DNA of 64,000 bases from Rugosimonospora acidiphila (GTDB taxonomy: Bacteria; Actinomycetota; Actinomycetes; Mycobacteriales; Micromonosporaceae), in assembly GCF_039543385.1 (NCBI RefSeq), contig NZ_BAABJQ010000018.1, positions 134,821-198,820 of the forward strand. Reading direction: 5' to 3'. The position numbers and the translations under genes were made by a program. The notes below the pieces were generated by a model that was not told the origin of the DNA, made no database searches, and was given only the letters and a program-made list of their open reading frames with translations. Positions 47,202 through 55,882 of this stretch are shown here, one piece after another. Within the stretch, counting starts at the first letter, position 1; the number at the start of each line of letters is the position of its first letter.

Positions 47202-48272
47202 ATGCTGTCACCCGGCTACGAAGAGATCGTCAAGGCCCCCAAGGTGTTGCTGCACGACCATCTGGACGGCGGACTGCGGCCGGAAACCATCATCGAGCTG
47301 GCCGCCGAGGCGGGGCACGAACTGCCCACGACGGACGCCACCGAGTTGGGCCGCTGGTTCATCGAGGCGGCCGACTCCGGTTCGCTGGAGCGTTATCTGG
47401 AGACGTTCGCGCACACGGTGGCCGTGATGCAGACCGCGCCCGCGCTGCACCGCGTCGCGTACGAGTGCGCGCGGGACCTGGCCGCGGACGGCGTGGTCTA
47501 CGCGGAGGTGCGGTTCGCGCCCGAGCAGCACCTGGTCCGGGACCTCGACCTGCACGAGGTGGTCGGCGCCGTGCTGGCGGGATTCCGGGAGGGCTGCGCG
47601 GAGGTCGCGCAGGCGGGCTCGCCCATCCGGATCGGCACCCTGCTGACGGCCATGCGACACCAGGCCCGGTCCATGGAGATCGCGGAGCTGGCCGTCCTGC
47701 ACCGCGACGAGGGCGTGGTCGGCTTCGACATCGCCGGCGCCGAGGCAGGCTACCCGCCGACCCGGCACCTGGATGCCTTCGAGTACCTGCAGCGTGAGAA
47801 CTTCCACTTCACCATCCACGCCGGCGAGGCGTTCGGCCTGCCGTCGATCTGGCAGGCCATCCAGTGGTGCGGGGCGGACCGGCTGGGGCACGGCGTGCGG
47901 ATCGTGGACGATATCTCCGGCGATGGGAAGCTGGGCCGGTTGGCGGCGTATGTCAGGGACAAGCGCATCCCGCTTGAGTTGTGCCCCTCCTCCAACGTGC
48001 AGACCGGCGCCGTGTCGTCGATCGCCGAGCACCCCATCGGGCTGCTGCGCGACCTGCGTTTCCGGGTCACCGTCAACACCGATAATCGACTGATGAGTGG
48101 GACCAGCATGTCCCGCGAAATGGCGCTGCTGGTGGAGGCCTTCGGATACGGCTGGCCGGAGCTGCAGTGGCTTACGGTCAACGCGATGAAGAGCGCGTTC
48201 ATCCCATTCGATGAGCGGCTGGCGTTGATCAATGAAGTGATCAAGCCGGCATACTCGAAACTGCTCGCCTGA
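47202..48272 (+). CDS. add: Adenosine deaminase
   Basis: 356 residues, amidohydrolase barrel. Zinc ligands HDHLDG (H18, H20), FTIHAGEAFG with His and catalytic Glu, ADRLGHGVRI, and VTVNTDNRLMSGTSM with the catalytic Asp. Deaminates (deoxy)adenosine, complementing the nucleoside uptake operon 4 kb upstream. The 3' end overlaps the convergent kinase gene by 32 bp and shows lower GC. Confidence 0.95.
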   Translation: MLSPGYEEIVKAPKVLLHDHLDGGLRPETIIELAAEAGHELPTTDATELGRWFIEAADSGSLERYLETFAHTVAVMQTAPALHRVAYECARDLAADGVVYAEVRFAPEQHLVRDLDLHEVVGAVLAGFREGCAEVAQAGSPIRIGTLLTAMRHQARSMEIAELAVLHRDEGVVGFDIAGAEAGYPPTRHLDAFEYLQRENFHFTIHAGEAFGLPSIWQAIQWCGADRLGHGVRIVDDISGDGKLGRLAAYVRDKRIPLELCPSSNVQTGAVSSIAEHPIGLLRDLRFRVTVNTDNRLMSGTSMSREMALLVEAFGYGWPELQWLTVNAMKSAFIPFDERLALINEVIKPAYSKLLA

Positions 48273-48831
48273 TCTGGCGCCCATTCGCGGGTACGCAGCC
48301 CAGTGCCACCTGCCTCGCGAGCACCTCGCGATCGGCGCGGTACAAAGCGATCCCGCGCCGGATCAGTACTCTGGCCGGTTTGCGGTGTTCGGCGAGGTCG
48401 CGGGTGAGTCTTCGCACAAACGTGGTCGCACGCGAGCGGTGCAGCGCGAACGCGTTGGCAAGCAGCCCGAGTTCCTGACAACATTGGGCCAGCTCAGCGG
48501 CGAAGATGCCTTCGGCGACAAAGAGCCTGCTGTCACCGATGGTGACAGTGCGGTCGCCGATTGCTTGGTTAGCGCTGAACGAGTAGGCGGGTACCTTGGC
48601 CGTGCCGGTCTTGGCCAGCTCCTTGATAGCGGCCATCGCGGCATCGGCGTCCCATGAGTTGGGGGAGTCCCAATCGATGGCCTGGCCCCGTCGAGGCAGT
48701 GACGGATCGCAGGAATTCTTGTAAAAATCATCAAGGCAGAGGGTGGGGAGTCCAGTTCGCCATGCTATGTATGACTTCCCGGATCCAGAAGGACCGGCAA
48801 CAAGGACAACTCGGGCGGGGTGAAGGCTCAC
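48241..48831 (-). CDS. P-loop uridine-kinase-like protein
   Basis: 196 residues. Walker A VVLVAGPSGSGKSYIAWRTG near the N-terminus, LCLDDFYKN (acidic loop of uridine kinases) and DWDSPNSWDA, which matches the family DWDHPxA pattern loosely; FVRRLTRDLAEHRKP is the LID-like Arg region. Substrate is uncertain; (deoxy)nucleosides are most likely. Start GTG 48831. Codons are noticeably less GC-rich than in neighbours, hinting at a different history. Confidence 0.82.
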   Translation of the reverse strand: MSLHPARVVLVAGPSGSGKSYIAWRTGLPTLCLDDFYKNSCDPSLPRRGQAIDWDSPNSWDADAAMAAIKELAKTGTAKVPAYSFSANQAIGDRTVTIGDSRLFVAEGIFAAELAQCCQELGLLANAFALHRSRATTFVRRLTRDLAEHRKPARVLIRRGIALYRADREVLARQVALGCVPANGRQIRRAVSSMPA

Positions 48832-49021
48832 CTGTTGGTACTCCGGGGGAGCGTAAAGCTACGGAACGGTCAATACATGGAACCACAGGGTTGATCGAAA
48901 CCAGCCTGCCCTTTCTCTTTGCCACGGGACATGGTGGAATCTCGGAGGCCCGACCGGTGTGGGAGGGCCGCATGAGGGTGCCCACGGTCCACCGGGGGCG
49001 CCAGCGCGGAGGGCGGGCGAG
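48832..49021. other. Promoter region upstream of the conservon
   Basis: 190 bp, with an AT-richer patch (48850-48930) likely to hold the cvnA promoter and the divergent kinase promoter. GGAGGG 8-9 nt before GTG 49022 is the cvnA ribosome-binding site. Confidence 0.4.
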
Positions 49022-52000
49022 GTGAGCAAGCGGCCAACGACGGACAGTAGGCAGGTTCAGTCGCGGATGAGCGGCCTTGCCGGTTACTTCCGAGACCGGC
49101 CGATCTGGGTGAAGCTCGGCCTCATCATGATGGTGCCGACCATCGCGACCGTCTTCGTGGGCGCGAGCGCGCTGCTGAGCAACATCGACCAGGCGAACAC
49201 CGCCGACCGCGCACGCACCCTGGCCACCCTCGCCAGTGACGCCGGTGCGCTGGTCCAGGACCTGCAGAGCGAGCGTGCCGCCGCGACCATCCTGCTCGAC
49301 GCCGATCAGGGCAGCGACGCGCAGAAGAGCGCGCTGGCCGAGTACCGCAGCCTGTTCACCGGTACGACACAGGCGTCGACGAGGTACACGCAGCACCGCG
49401 ACACCCTCTCCGGGCTACCGGCCAGCTTCCAGGGCCAACTGCACACCATCGACGTCAACCTGGGCGCGCTGAACAGCCTCCACCAGCAGGTCGGCGGCGT
49501 CAGCGACATCACGCTGAGCGCGGTCATCCAGCGGTACCAGGCCATGATCAAGGGTCTCATCGACCTTCGGGACTCGGCGTCGCAACTCGCCGGCGACACC
49601 AGCCTCAGCTACGACCTGCGGGCCGGCTCCGCCATCGCCAACGTCAAGGAGCAGTTGTCGCAGGAGCGCGTCATCGGGCTCCAGATCCTCGACCAGGGCA
49701 CGATGACGCCGAACGCGCAGAAGGAGTTCCTCACCGCGCTGGCCGGTCAGCAGATCGCGCTCGCCCCGTTCTACACGGTGGCCACCCCTGCCCAGCAGGA
49801 TCTGATGAGCAAGATCGTGACCGGGCCCAACCTGCGTGAGGCCCAGCTCTACGAAAACACTTTCGAGAGCGAGAACGCCGGCCCGCTGATCGCGAGCGGC
49901 TTCGACGCCGCCCAGTGGGACTCCGCGATGGCGGGCCGCGCCGAGCTGCTGCGCCAGGTCGAGCAGTCCATCGACGCCCAGACCGTGTCGGACGCCAGCG
50001 CCGTGCACAGCCGGGTCCAGCGGCAGGTGCTCATCGAGGCCGTGCTGCTCATCGTTCTGGTGCTGCTCGCCGTGCTCATCGCGTGGCTGGTCGCCCGGGC
50101 GATGAACCGCTCGCTGCGCGAGCTGCGTCAGGGCGCGCTGTCCATCGCCCAGTACGGCCTGCCGCAGGCGGTCGCCAGGCTGCGGGACCCGGCGCTGTCC
50201 AGCCAGTCGTCGCCACAGCAGGTGGCAATGCAGATCGCCGAACCGCTGCCGGTTCGCAGCAAGGACGAGTTCGGACAGGTGACCGAGGCGTTCAACGCGG
50301 TCCACCTGGAGGCGGTGCGCACCGCCGCCGAGCAGGCCGCGCTGCGCTCCTCGGTGTCCACCATGTTCGTCAACCTCGCCCGCCGCTCACAGATCCTGGT
50401 CGACCGGCTCATCGGTCACCTGGACCGGTTGGAGCGCGGCGAGGAGGACCCGGACCGGTTGGCCGAGCTGTTCCAGCTGGACCACCTGGCCACCCGGATG
50501 CGCCGCAACGACGAAAACCTGCTGGTACTCGCCGGCGCCGACTCCACCCGTGTGCAGCGCGAACCCGCCGCGCTCATCGACGTGCTGCGCGCCGCGCAGT
50601 CCGAGGTCGAGCACTACACCCGCATCGAGTTCGGGGTGGTCGACCGGGACATCGAGATCGGCGCGCACGCCGTCAATGACCTGGTGCACCTGGTCGCCGA
50701 GCTGTTCGACAACGCGACAGCGTTCTCCCCGCCGGACTCCACCGTCGTCGTCGAGGCGCGGCGGGTGGGCGACCGGGCGGCGCTGTTCGTGGAGGATCAC
50801 GGCATTGGTGTTTCCGCCGACCAGCTCGCGGAGCTGAACGAGCGGCTGGCCACGCCGCCCATGGTCGACGTCGCCGTGTCCCGGATGATGGGCCTCGTGG
50901 TGGTCGCCCGACTGGCCGCCCGTCATGGGGTCAAGGTCGAACTTCGGCCGGCCACCGAGCGCGGCACCATCGCCGACGTCATGCTGCCGACCTCCGTGCT
51001 GGTGCCCCGGGCACTGGCCGGCCGGGGACCGGCCATGGCGCCGCCGGTGGTCCGGGGGGCGCCCATGTCCGGGATGCCGCCGGCCGAGCCCGCCCCGGCC
51101 GGGCCACCGCCGCAGGCTGCACCGCCGAGCGAGCCCACACCGCCACGCCCGCCGCTCGCGACCCCGCTCGCGCTGGAGAGCGGCCAGCCGGAACCGCGTA
51201 CCTCGGCCGGCTCGGGGCTCGGCGGCCCGAGTACCGGCGGCTTCGGTGCCGGCCCGGGCGTCTTCGGCGCGGGACCGAGCCGGTTCGGCGCGGGCCCGCT
51301 CAACGGCGGCGGCCTGGCGGGCGCCTCGGCCCCGGGCGGTCCGACCTCGGGCAGCCCGACCTCGGGCAGCCCGACCTCGGGCGGTCCGACCTCGGGTGGC
51401 CCGACCTCGCTTGGCCCGACCTCGGGCGGCCCGAGCAACAGCCAGAACCTTCCGGCCTGGTCCGACCTGACCGGTGTCGGCCCGGTCAATGGCTCCAACG
51501 GTGCCCACCTCAACGGCAACGACCCGTACCCGCCGATGCCCCGGCCGGCCGAGAACTGGCCGGGCGAGAACCGGCCGGGCGAGAACCGGCCGGCTGACAA
51601 CTGGGCGGCCGAGAACAGGCCGGCCGACAACTGGCCGGGCGAGGATCAGCCGTGGCCGGGCGACCCCCGGTCCGCCGGTGGGCCACCGAGCGGCCCGAAT
51701 GGGCCCACCCGGCCGGTGGTGACGGGTCCCGGCGACCCGCTGCCGCAGCGGCGCGCCACCGAGCCCCGTCCGGTCGACGGGGACCCGACAGGCGACGCGA
51801 CCGGGCCGCACATCCCGCGCCAGATCCCGTCCTCTCCGGAGGCGTGGTCGGCCGGCCCGCGTACCTCGCCGCCCGACCTGGTGATCGACGCCATCGACGC
51901 CGACGTGGTCGAGGAGCGCACGGTCGCGACCCCGGCGGTGCCGGCGCCGCAGCCCGGCACCCCGCCGCAGGCCGCCTCCCCGGCGCAGGGCCCCGAAGCC

Positions 52001-52990
52001 CCGGCGCAGCCGGGCGGCCCGACGCAGTCCGGCTCGCCGGCCCAGCCGTCGAGCCCGCCGCCGGTCTGGCCGCCCGTGCCCGCCTACTCGGCCAGCGACG
52101 AGCCGAGCGACACCGACGATCAGGCCGCCCCCGCCGTACCGGAGGAGTTCGCGGCCGCGCTCGACATCACCTCCGAAATACCCCGGATCAGGGTGGAGGA
52201 GAACGGCCGGCCGTCGCAGCAGCCGGAGTGGAACGGCAACAGCGGCCCGACCCGGATCGTCTCCAGCCCGACGAGCAGCCACCCGGTGGTGTCCAACGGC
52301 TACCCGCCGTCGTCGCTGATCGGGCCGGCCACGACCAACTCTTCCGCGCCCGAGACCAACGGCTCCACCCCGGCGCTGCAACCGGTTCGTCCGGTGATCT
52401 CCGGCCACCCGGACGAGACCATGGAGCTGCCCATCTTCAGGGAGTTGGAGTCAGCCTGGTTCCGCAGCCGTGGCGACGCGGACAGCGCGGAGACCGACAC
52501 CTACGGCGGGCCGGGTTCCGAGCCCCCGCGGCAGACGGCGGCACCGGTCGCACCGGCCCCGCCGGTGGCACCGGCCCCGCCGGTCGATGACGCACCTGCC
52601 GCGAGCAGCCCGAACCGCACGTCGGAGAATGGGTCCATGGGTAGTCCTGTGGGTCCGGCGGAAAACACGCCTACGCCCCTCGAGCCGTCCTGGCGGTCGG
52701 CCGCCGATGAGGGCTGGGTCGCGGCATCGGCGGCGGCGGAGCCGCCCGTCAATTCGCTGACCCAGGCGGGCCTGCCCAAGCGGGTGCCGATGGCTCAGTT
52801 GGTACCGGGCGGGGTGGACAAGGGTACGACGAATGCCAACCGGCGTTCGCCAGAGCAGGTACGAGGGCTTCTCTCGGCTTATCACCGCGGCGTCCAACGG
52901 GGTCGTACCCGGGGCGGCGACGACAAGACCCCGGAGTCGAGCACGACGGCCGGGAATTCCTCGCAGGCTGGCAGGGAGCAGGAAGCATGA
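49022..52990 (+). CDS. cvnA: CvnA-type sensor histidine-kinase-like protein with NIT sensor and long Pro-rich tail
   Basis: 1322 residues. TM1 (about 29-51, IWVKLGLIMMVPTIATVFVG), extracytoplasmic nitrate/nitrite-sensor-like domain (55-325), TM2 (334-358), HAMP (359-440). Then the conservon kinase core NLARRSQILVDRLIGHLDRL, LDHLATRMRRNDENLLVLAG, and HATPase_c (DLVHLVAELFDNATAFSPPD, VEDHGIGV). The tail (660-1322) is Gly/Pro-rich with 15-bp-repeat-encoded PTSGG and ENRPG runs. It ends with IFRELESAWF, WRSAADEGWVAA, GLPKRVPMAQLVPGG and RSPEQVRGLLSAYHRGVQRG. Cvn kinases signal through the small partners encoded next. The stop overlaps cvnB (ATGA). Confidence 0.93.
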   Translation: MSKRPTTDSRQVQSRMSGLAGYFRDRPIWVKLGLIMMVPTIATVFVGASALLSNIDQANTADRARTLATLASDAGALVQDLQSERAAATILLDADQGSDAQKSALAEYRSLFTGTTQASTRYTQHRDTLSGLPASFQGQLHTIDVNLGALNSLHQQVGGVSDITLSAVIQRYQAMIKGLIDLRDSASQLAGDTSLSYDLRAGSAIANVKEQLSQERVIGLQILDQGTMTPNAQKEFLTALAGQQIALAPFYTVATPAQQDLMSKIVTGPNLREAQLYENTFESENAGPLIASGFDAAQWDSAMAGRAELLRQVEQSIDAQTVSDASAVHSRVQRQVLIEAVLLIVLVLLAVLIAWLVARAMNRSLRELRQGALSIAQYGLPQAVARLRDPALSSQSSPQQVAMQIAEPLPVRSKDEFGQVTEAFNAVHLEAVRTAAEQAALRSSVSTMFVNLARRSQILVDRLIGHLDRLERGEEDPDRLAELFQLDHLATRMRRNDENLLVLAGADSTRVQREPAALIDVLRAAQSEVEHYTRIEFGVVDRDIEIGAHAVNDLVHLVAELFDNATAFSPPDSTVVVEARRVGDRAALFVEDHGIGVSADQLAELNERLATPPMVDVAVSRMMGLVVVARLAARHGVKVELRPATERGTIADVMLPTSVLVPRALAGRGPAMAPPVVRGAPMSGMPPAEPAPAGPPPQAAPPSEPTPPRPPLATPLALESGQPEPRTSAGSGLGGPSTGGFGAGPGVFGAGPSRFGAGPLNGGGLAGASAPGGPTSGSPTSGSPTSGGPTSGGPTSLGPTSGGPSNSQNLPAWSDLTGVGPVNGSNGAHLNGNDPYPPMPRPAENWPGENRPGENRPADNWAAENRPADNWPGEDQPWPGDPRSAGGPPSGPNGPTRPVVTGPGDPLPQRRATEPRPVDGDPTGDATGPHIPRQIPSSPEAWSAGPRTSPPDLVIDAIDADVVEERTVATPAVPAPQPGTPPQAASPAQGPEAPAQPGGPTQSGSPAQPSSPPPVWPPVPAYSASDEPSDTDDQAAPAVPEEFAAALDITSEIPRIRVEENGRPSQQPEWNGNSGPTRIVSSPTSSHPVVSNGYPPSSLIGPATTNSSAPETNGSTPALQPVRPVISGHPDETMELPIFRELESAWFRSRGDADSAETDTYGGPGSEPPRQTAAPVAPAPPVAPAPPVDDAPAASSPNRTSENGSMGSPVGPAENTPTPLEPSWRSAADEGWVAASAAAEPPVNSLTQAGLPKRVPMAQLVPGGVDKGTTNANRRSPEQVRGLLSAYHRGVQRGRTRGGDDKTPESSTTAGNSSQAGREQEA
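51341..51430 (+). repeat. 15-bp minisatellite in the cvnA tail, six units
   Basis: CCGACCTCGGGCAGC-type units at 51341, 51356, 51371, 51386, 51401 and 51416, each encoding PTSG(G/S). A second 15-bp array (GGCGAGAACCGGCCG type, encoding ENRPG/DNWPG) follows at about 51547-51650. Confidence 0.9.
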
Positions 52991-53391
52991 CAACTACGCA
53001 GGATCTCGGCTGGTTGCTCGCCAACTTCGCCGATCGGGTACCAGGCGTCGCGCACGCGATCGCCGTCTCGGCTGACGGTCTGCTCCTGGCTGCGTCGCGT
53101 GACCTACCGCGGGACCGCGCCGACCAGCTCTCCGCGATCGCTTCGGGTCTGGTCAGCCTGACCCAGGGCGCTTCGCGCTGCTTCGAAGGTGGCGCGGTGC
53201 TCCAGACGGTCGTCGAGATGGACAACGGGTTCCTTTTCCTGATGTCCATCTCCGACGGGTCGTCGTTCGCGGTGCTCGCGGCTCGCAGCTGCGACGTCGG
53301 TCAGGTCGGCTACGAGATGGCACTGCTGGTCGACCGGGTCGGGGACGCGTTGACCCCGATGCCGCGGGCAGCCGCCGGCATGCTTGGCTGA
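52987..53391 (+). CDS. cvnB: CvnB: roadblock/LC7-domain protein
   Basis: 134 residues. NFADRVPGVAHAIAVSADGL, LLAASRDLPRDRADQLSAI and FLMSISDGSSFAVLAA match the Roadblock/LC7 (MglB-like) fold that acts on small GTPases. ATG overlaps the cvnA stop. Expected partner of CvnD. Confidence 0.93.
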   Translation: MTTTQDLGWLLANFADRVPGVAHAIAVSADGLLLAASRDLPRDRADQLSAIASGLVSLTQGASRCFEGGAVLQTVVEMDNGFLFLMSISDGSSFAVLAARSCDVGQVGYEMALLVDRVGDALTPMPRAAAGMLG

Positions 53392-53448
53392 ACGCCCGGT
53401 TGACCCGATCAGAAAAGTTGTTCACGGTTTAGGAAATGGGAAGAGGGG

Positions 53449-53838
53449 GTGACGGCGGTGGTGGCAGAACGCGACGAGCCTACTGGCGCGCTGGTGCGAC
53501 CGTATGCCGTCACTCGCGGGCGCACCCGGCCAAAGCTGGACATCGCGCTCGAAGCGCTCGTTGAGACCACCGTCCGGGGTCGTAGCGTCGTCGCGCGCGA
53601 CGGCACCGGCCAAGGGCGCGAGCAGCAGTACATCGCAGCATTGTGCGATGGCCGGCTGCAGTCGCTTGCTGAGATCGCCGCACGGATGCAGCTGCCGCTC
53701 GGGGTGGCCCGGGTTCTCATCGCTGACATGGCCTCGGATGGCATGGTCGCGATCTACGAACCCACCTCCTTCGACAGCAACGACTCGGTGGGCACAGAAC
53801 TGCTGGAGAGGGTGCTGAGTGGACTTCGCAGGCTCTGA
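53449..53838 (+). CDS. cvnC: CvnC: DUF742 protein
   Basis: 129 residues. RPYAVTRGRTRP at the N-terminus and LCDGRLQSLAEIAARMQLPL then GVARVLIADMASDGMVAIYE form the DUF742 winged-helix-like domain. GTG 53449 sits just after GGGAAGAGGG. Its last 20 bp overlap cvnD. Confidence 0.92.
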   Translation: MTAVVAERDEPTGALVRPYAVTRGRTRPKLDIALEALVETTVRGRSVVARDGTGQGREQQYIAALCDGRLQSLAEIAARMQLPLGVARVLIADMASDGMVAIYEPTSFDSNDSVGTELLERVLSGLRRL

Positions 53839-54427
53839 CATGGTGCACCGCCCGACTACGGGACGGGTGACGTCGGCGAAGATTGTCATCGCCGGTGGAT
53901 TCGGTGTGGGCAAGACCACGCTCGTCGGCTCCGTCTCGGAGATCACGCCGTTGACCACCGAGGCGATCATGACGTCCGCGGGTGAGGGGGTCGATGACAC
54001 CCGACAGGTACCGGGCAAGGTGACCACCACGGTTGCGATGGACTTCGGCCGTATCTCGATTGACCGGGATCTCATCCTGTACCTGTTCGGTACGCCCGGG
54101 CAGACCCGGTTCTGGTTCATGTGGGACGAGCTGGTGCGGGGCGCTATCGGTGCCGTGGTCATGGTTGACACCCGGCGACTGGCGGACTGCTTCGCCGCCA
54201 TCGACTTCTTCGAGCACCGGCGGCTGCCGTACCTGGTGGCGATCAACTGCTTCGACGGGATGCAGTACCACTCGGCGCAGGACGTCCGGGACGCGCTCGC
54301 GGTCTCGCCCGACGTGCCGGTGGTCTCCTGCGACGCGCGCAGCCGGGAATCCACCAAGCAGGTGCTCATCTCCCTGGTGGAGTACGTGCTGACCATGCGT
54401 CGCCAGCGGGCGGGCGCACCCGCCTGA
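53819..54427 (+). CDS. cvnD: CvnD: conservon small GTPase
   Basis: 202 residues. G1 GGFGVGKTT, G3-like LYLFGTPGQTRFWFMW (no DxxG aspartate), G4 region VAINCFDG instead of NKxD, and SCDARSRES as G5. These deviations are normal for Cvn/MglA-like ATP/GTP-binding proteins. Begins within cvnC. Terminal component of the heterotetrameric membrane complex described for Streptomyces conservons. Confidence 0.93.
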   Translation: MDFAGSDMVHRPTTGRVTSAKIVIAGGFGVGKTTLVGSVSEITPLTTEAIMTSAGEGVDDTRQVPGKVTTTVAMDFGRISIDRDLILYLFGTPGQTRFWFMWDELVRGAIGAVVMVDTRRLADCFAAIDFFEHRRLPYLVAINCFDGMQYHSAQDVRDALAVSPDVPVVSCDARSRESTKQVLISLVEYVLTMRRQRAGAPA

Positions 54428-54437
54428 GCCTCGATGG

Positions 54438-54462
54438 GCGGGTCTGCCCCGGGCGGACCCGC
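54438..54462. terminator. Hairpin in the convergent gap after cvnD
   Basis: GCGGGTC (54438-54444) pairs with GACCCGC (54456-54462), loop of 11 nt, 10 bp past the cvnD stop and before the converging lipoprotein gene. Confidence 0.55.
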
Positions 54463-54522
54463 GCCACGGCCGCGCCTGGCCGGCGCGTAGGGCGTTGAAA
54501 CGCGGCGGGTCCACCCCACCGG

Positions 54523-55758
54523 TCAGGTGAGCTGGACCCAGCCGCTCTGTTCGATCTCGAACAGCTGCAGCGCGTCGGCCTGCAGCCCGCCGTGCTCGAT
54601 GGTCTGGAACTTGTACTCGCCGGCCAGCCCGTCGAACGGCATGGACTCCAGCCCGTTGCGGATCCTCAGGTGGTCGGTGCTGCCGGCCTTGGCGACCGCA
54701 CCGGCCAGCACGTTCAGCGCGTCGGCGCCGTAGATGGACAGGCCGGAGAACGCGCCGAACAAACTGGTGTACTGCTCGAAGTAGTTCTGCTGGGCGACGG
54801 CCTCGGGCGTCGTGACGGCCAGCGGGACGCCGCCCAGGATGGACGGGGAGACCAGGACACCGCCGACCGTCGCCGTCCGGTTGCTACCCGCGAGCGTGTC
54901 ATCGGACGCCGCCCCGGAGTCGAAGAACAGCCGACCCCGGTAGCCGGCGTCGTGCAGGGCCCGGGCGGCAAGGCCGGAGGTGGGCGCCATGCTCCAGATG
55001 ACGATGCCGTCCGGCCGGTCCTTGATCACCTGTTTTGCCTGGGACTGGTAGCTGGAGACGCCTACCGGCAGCCCGACCGTGGTCACCATGGTGCGGCCGG
55101 AGGTGGTCAGTGCGGTGCGCATCGCGGCCAGGCCGGAATCCCCGTGGTCGTCGGCGCTGGCGAGAATGGCGACGCGATCGACGCCGCCGGCGTGGGCAAT
55201 ATTGTTCGTGAGTACCGCGGCGACGTCGGACGCGTTCGGGCCGAGCTTGAAGACAAACCGCCGCTGCGGTACCGGTTTCACGATGTCGTCGGCGCAGCCG
55301 GTGGCCATCATGGGCACGCTGGCCTGCTCGGCCACCGGGGCGATCGCGCTCGTGGTGGCCGCCGAGCCACCGACGATCAGCCCGATGGCCTGTTCGCCAC
55401 TGATCAGCTGCTTCGCCGCGGCCACCGCGCTGTCCGGGTCGCTGTTCGTGTCCTTGACCAGCAGCCGCACCCGACGGGTCGTGTGGCCGACGGTGACCCC
55501 CGACTGGTTGATCAGGTCCAGCGCGATCTGGAGGCCCCGCTGCTGGGCAACGCCGACCGTGCGGCCGCTTCCGGTCAGGTCGAGGCAGGCCCCGATGACC
55601 AGGTCCGCGCCGCGTGGCAGGGAGGCCGAGCCGGCCATCATGTCGTCGCTACGCCCGTCGCAGGCGGCGACCGCCACGGCGGCGGCACCGGAAATCCCCG
55701 CGGCGAGCAGCGAACGCCGACTCAACCGTGCCGCACCGGGCCGCGCGTACGAGGCCAT
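54523..55758 (-). CDS. Tat-exported lipoprotein of the branched-chain amino acid binding (Leu/Ile/Val) family
   Basis: 411 residues. Signal LSRRSLLAAGISGAAAVAVA then AC: a twin-arginine motif plus lipobox. The mature part is a periplasmic-binding-protein fold of the Peripla_BP_6 group (IGACLDLTGSGRTVGVAQQR, IGLIVGGSAATTSAIAPVAE, GVDRVAILASADDHGDSGLA). No permease or ATPase is next to it, so it may be a receptor rather than a transporter subunit. Convergent with the conservon and downstream of the 990-aa gene on the same strand. Confidence 0.88.
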   Translation of the reverse strand: MASYARPGAARLSRRSLLAAGISGAAAVAVAACDGRSDDMMAGSASLPRGADLVIGACLDLTGSGRTVGVAQQRGLQIALDLINQSGVTVGHTTRRVRLLVKDTNSDPDSAVAAAKQLISGEQAIGLIVGGSAATTSAIAPVAEQASVPMMATGCADDIVKPVPQRRFVFKLGPNASDVAAVLTNNIAHAGGVDRVAILASADDHGDSGLAAMRTALTTSGRTMVTTVGLPVGVSSYQSQAKQVIKDRPDGIVIWSMAPTSGLAARALHDAGYRGRLFFDSGAASDDTLAGSNRTATVGGVLVSPSILGGVPLAVTTPEAVAQQNYFEQYTSLFGAFSGLSIYGADALNVLAGAVAKAGSTDHLRIRNGLESMPFDGLAGEYKFQTIEHGGLQADALQLFEIEQSGWVQLT

Positions 55759-55882
55759 GACTCCGCCACCTCTTCCGGGGTGTTCCCGCGCCGAAGAACT
55801 TCACTACACAGATCTGATCAGCATGAACAGTGGTGCGGTGGAGCAGTTGGGCTAACGGGCCACCGGGGGTGGCCGCCGCTGG

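Noticed and set aside
49022..52990. Frameshifted fusion of a kinase and an unrelated Pro-rich protein
   Set aside because: The frame is continuous and the C-terminal block is the normal conservon-kinase tail; the linker is merely repeat-rich.
53819..54427. CvnD judged defective because of missing NKxD and DxxG motifs
   Set aside because: These deviations are standard in conservon GTPases, so the gene is not a pseudogene.
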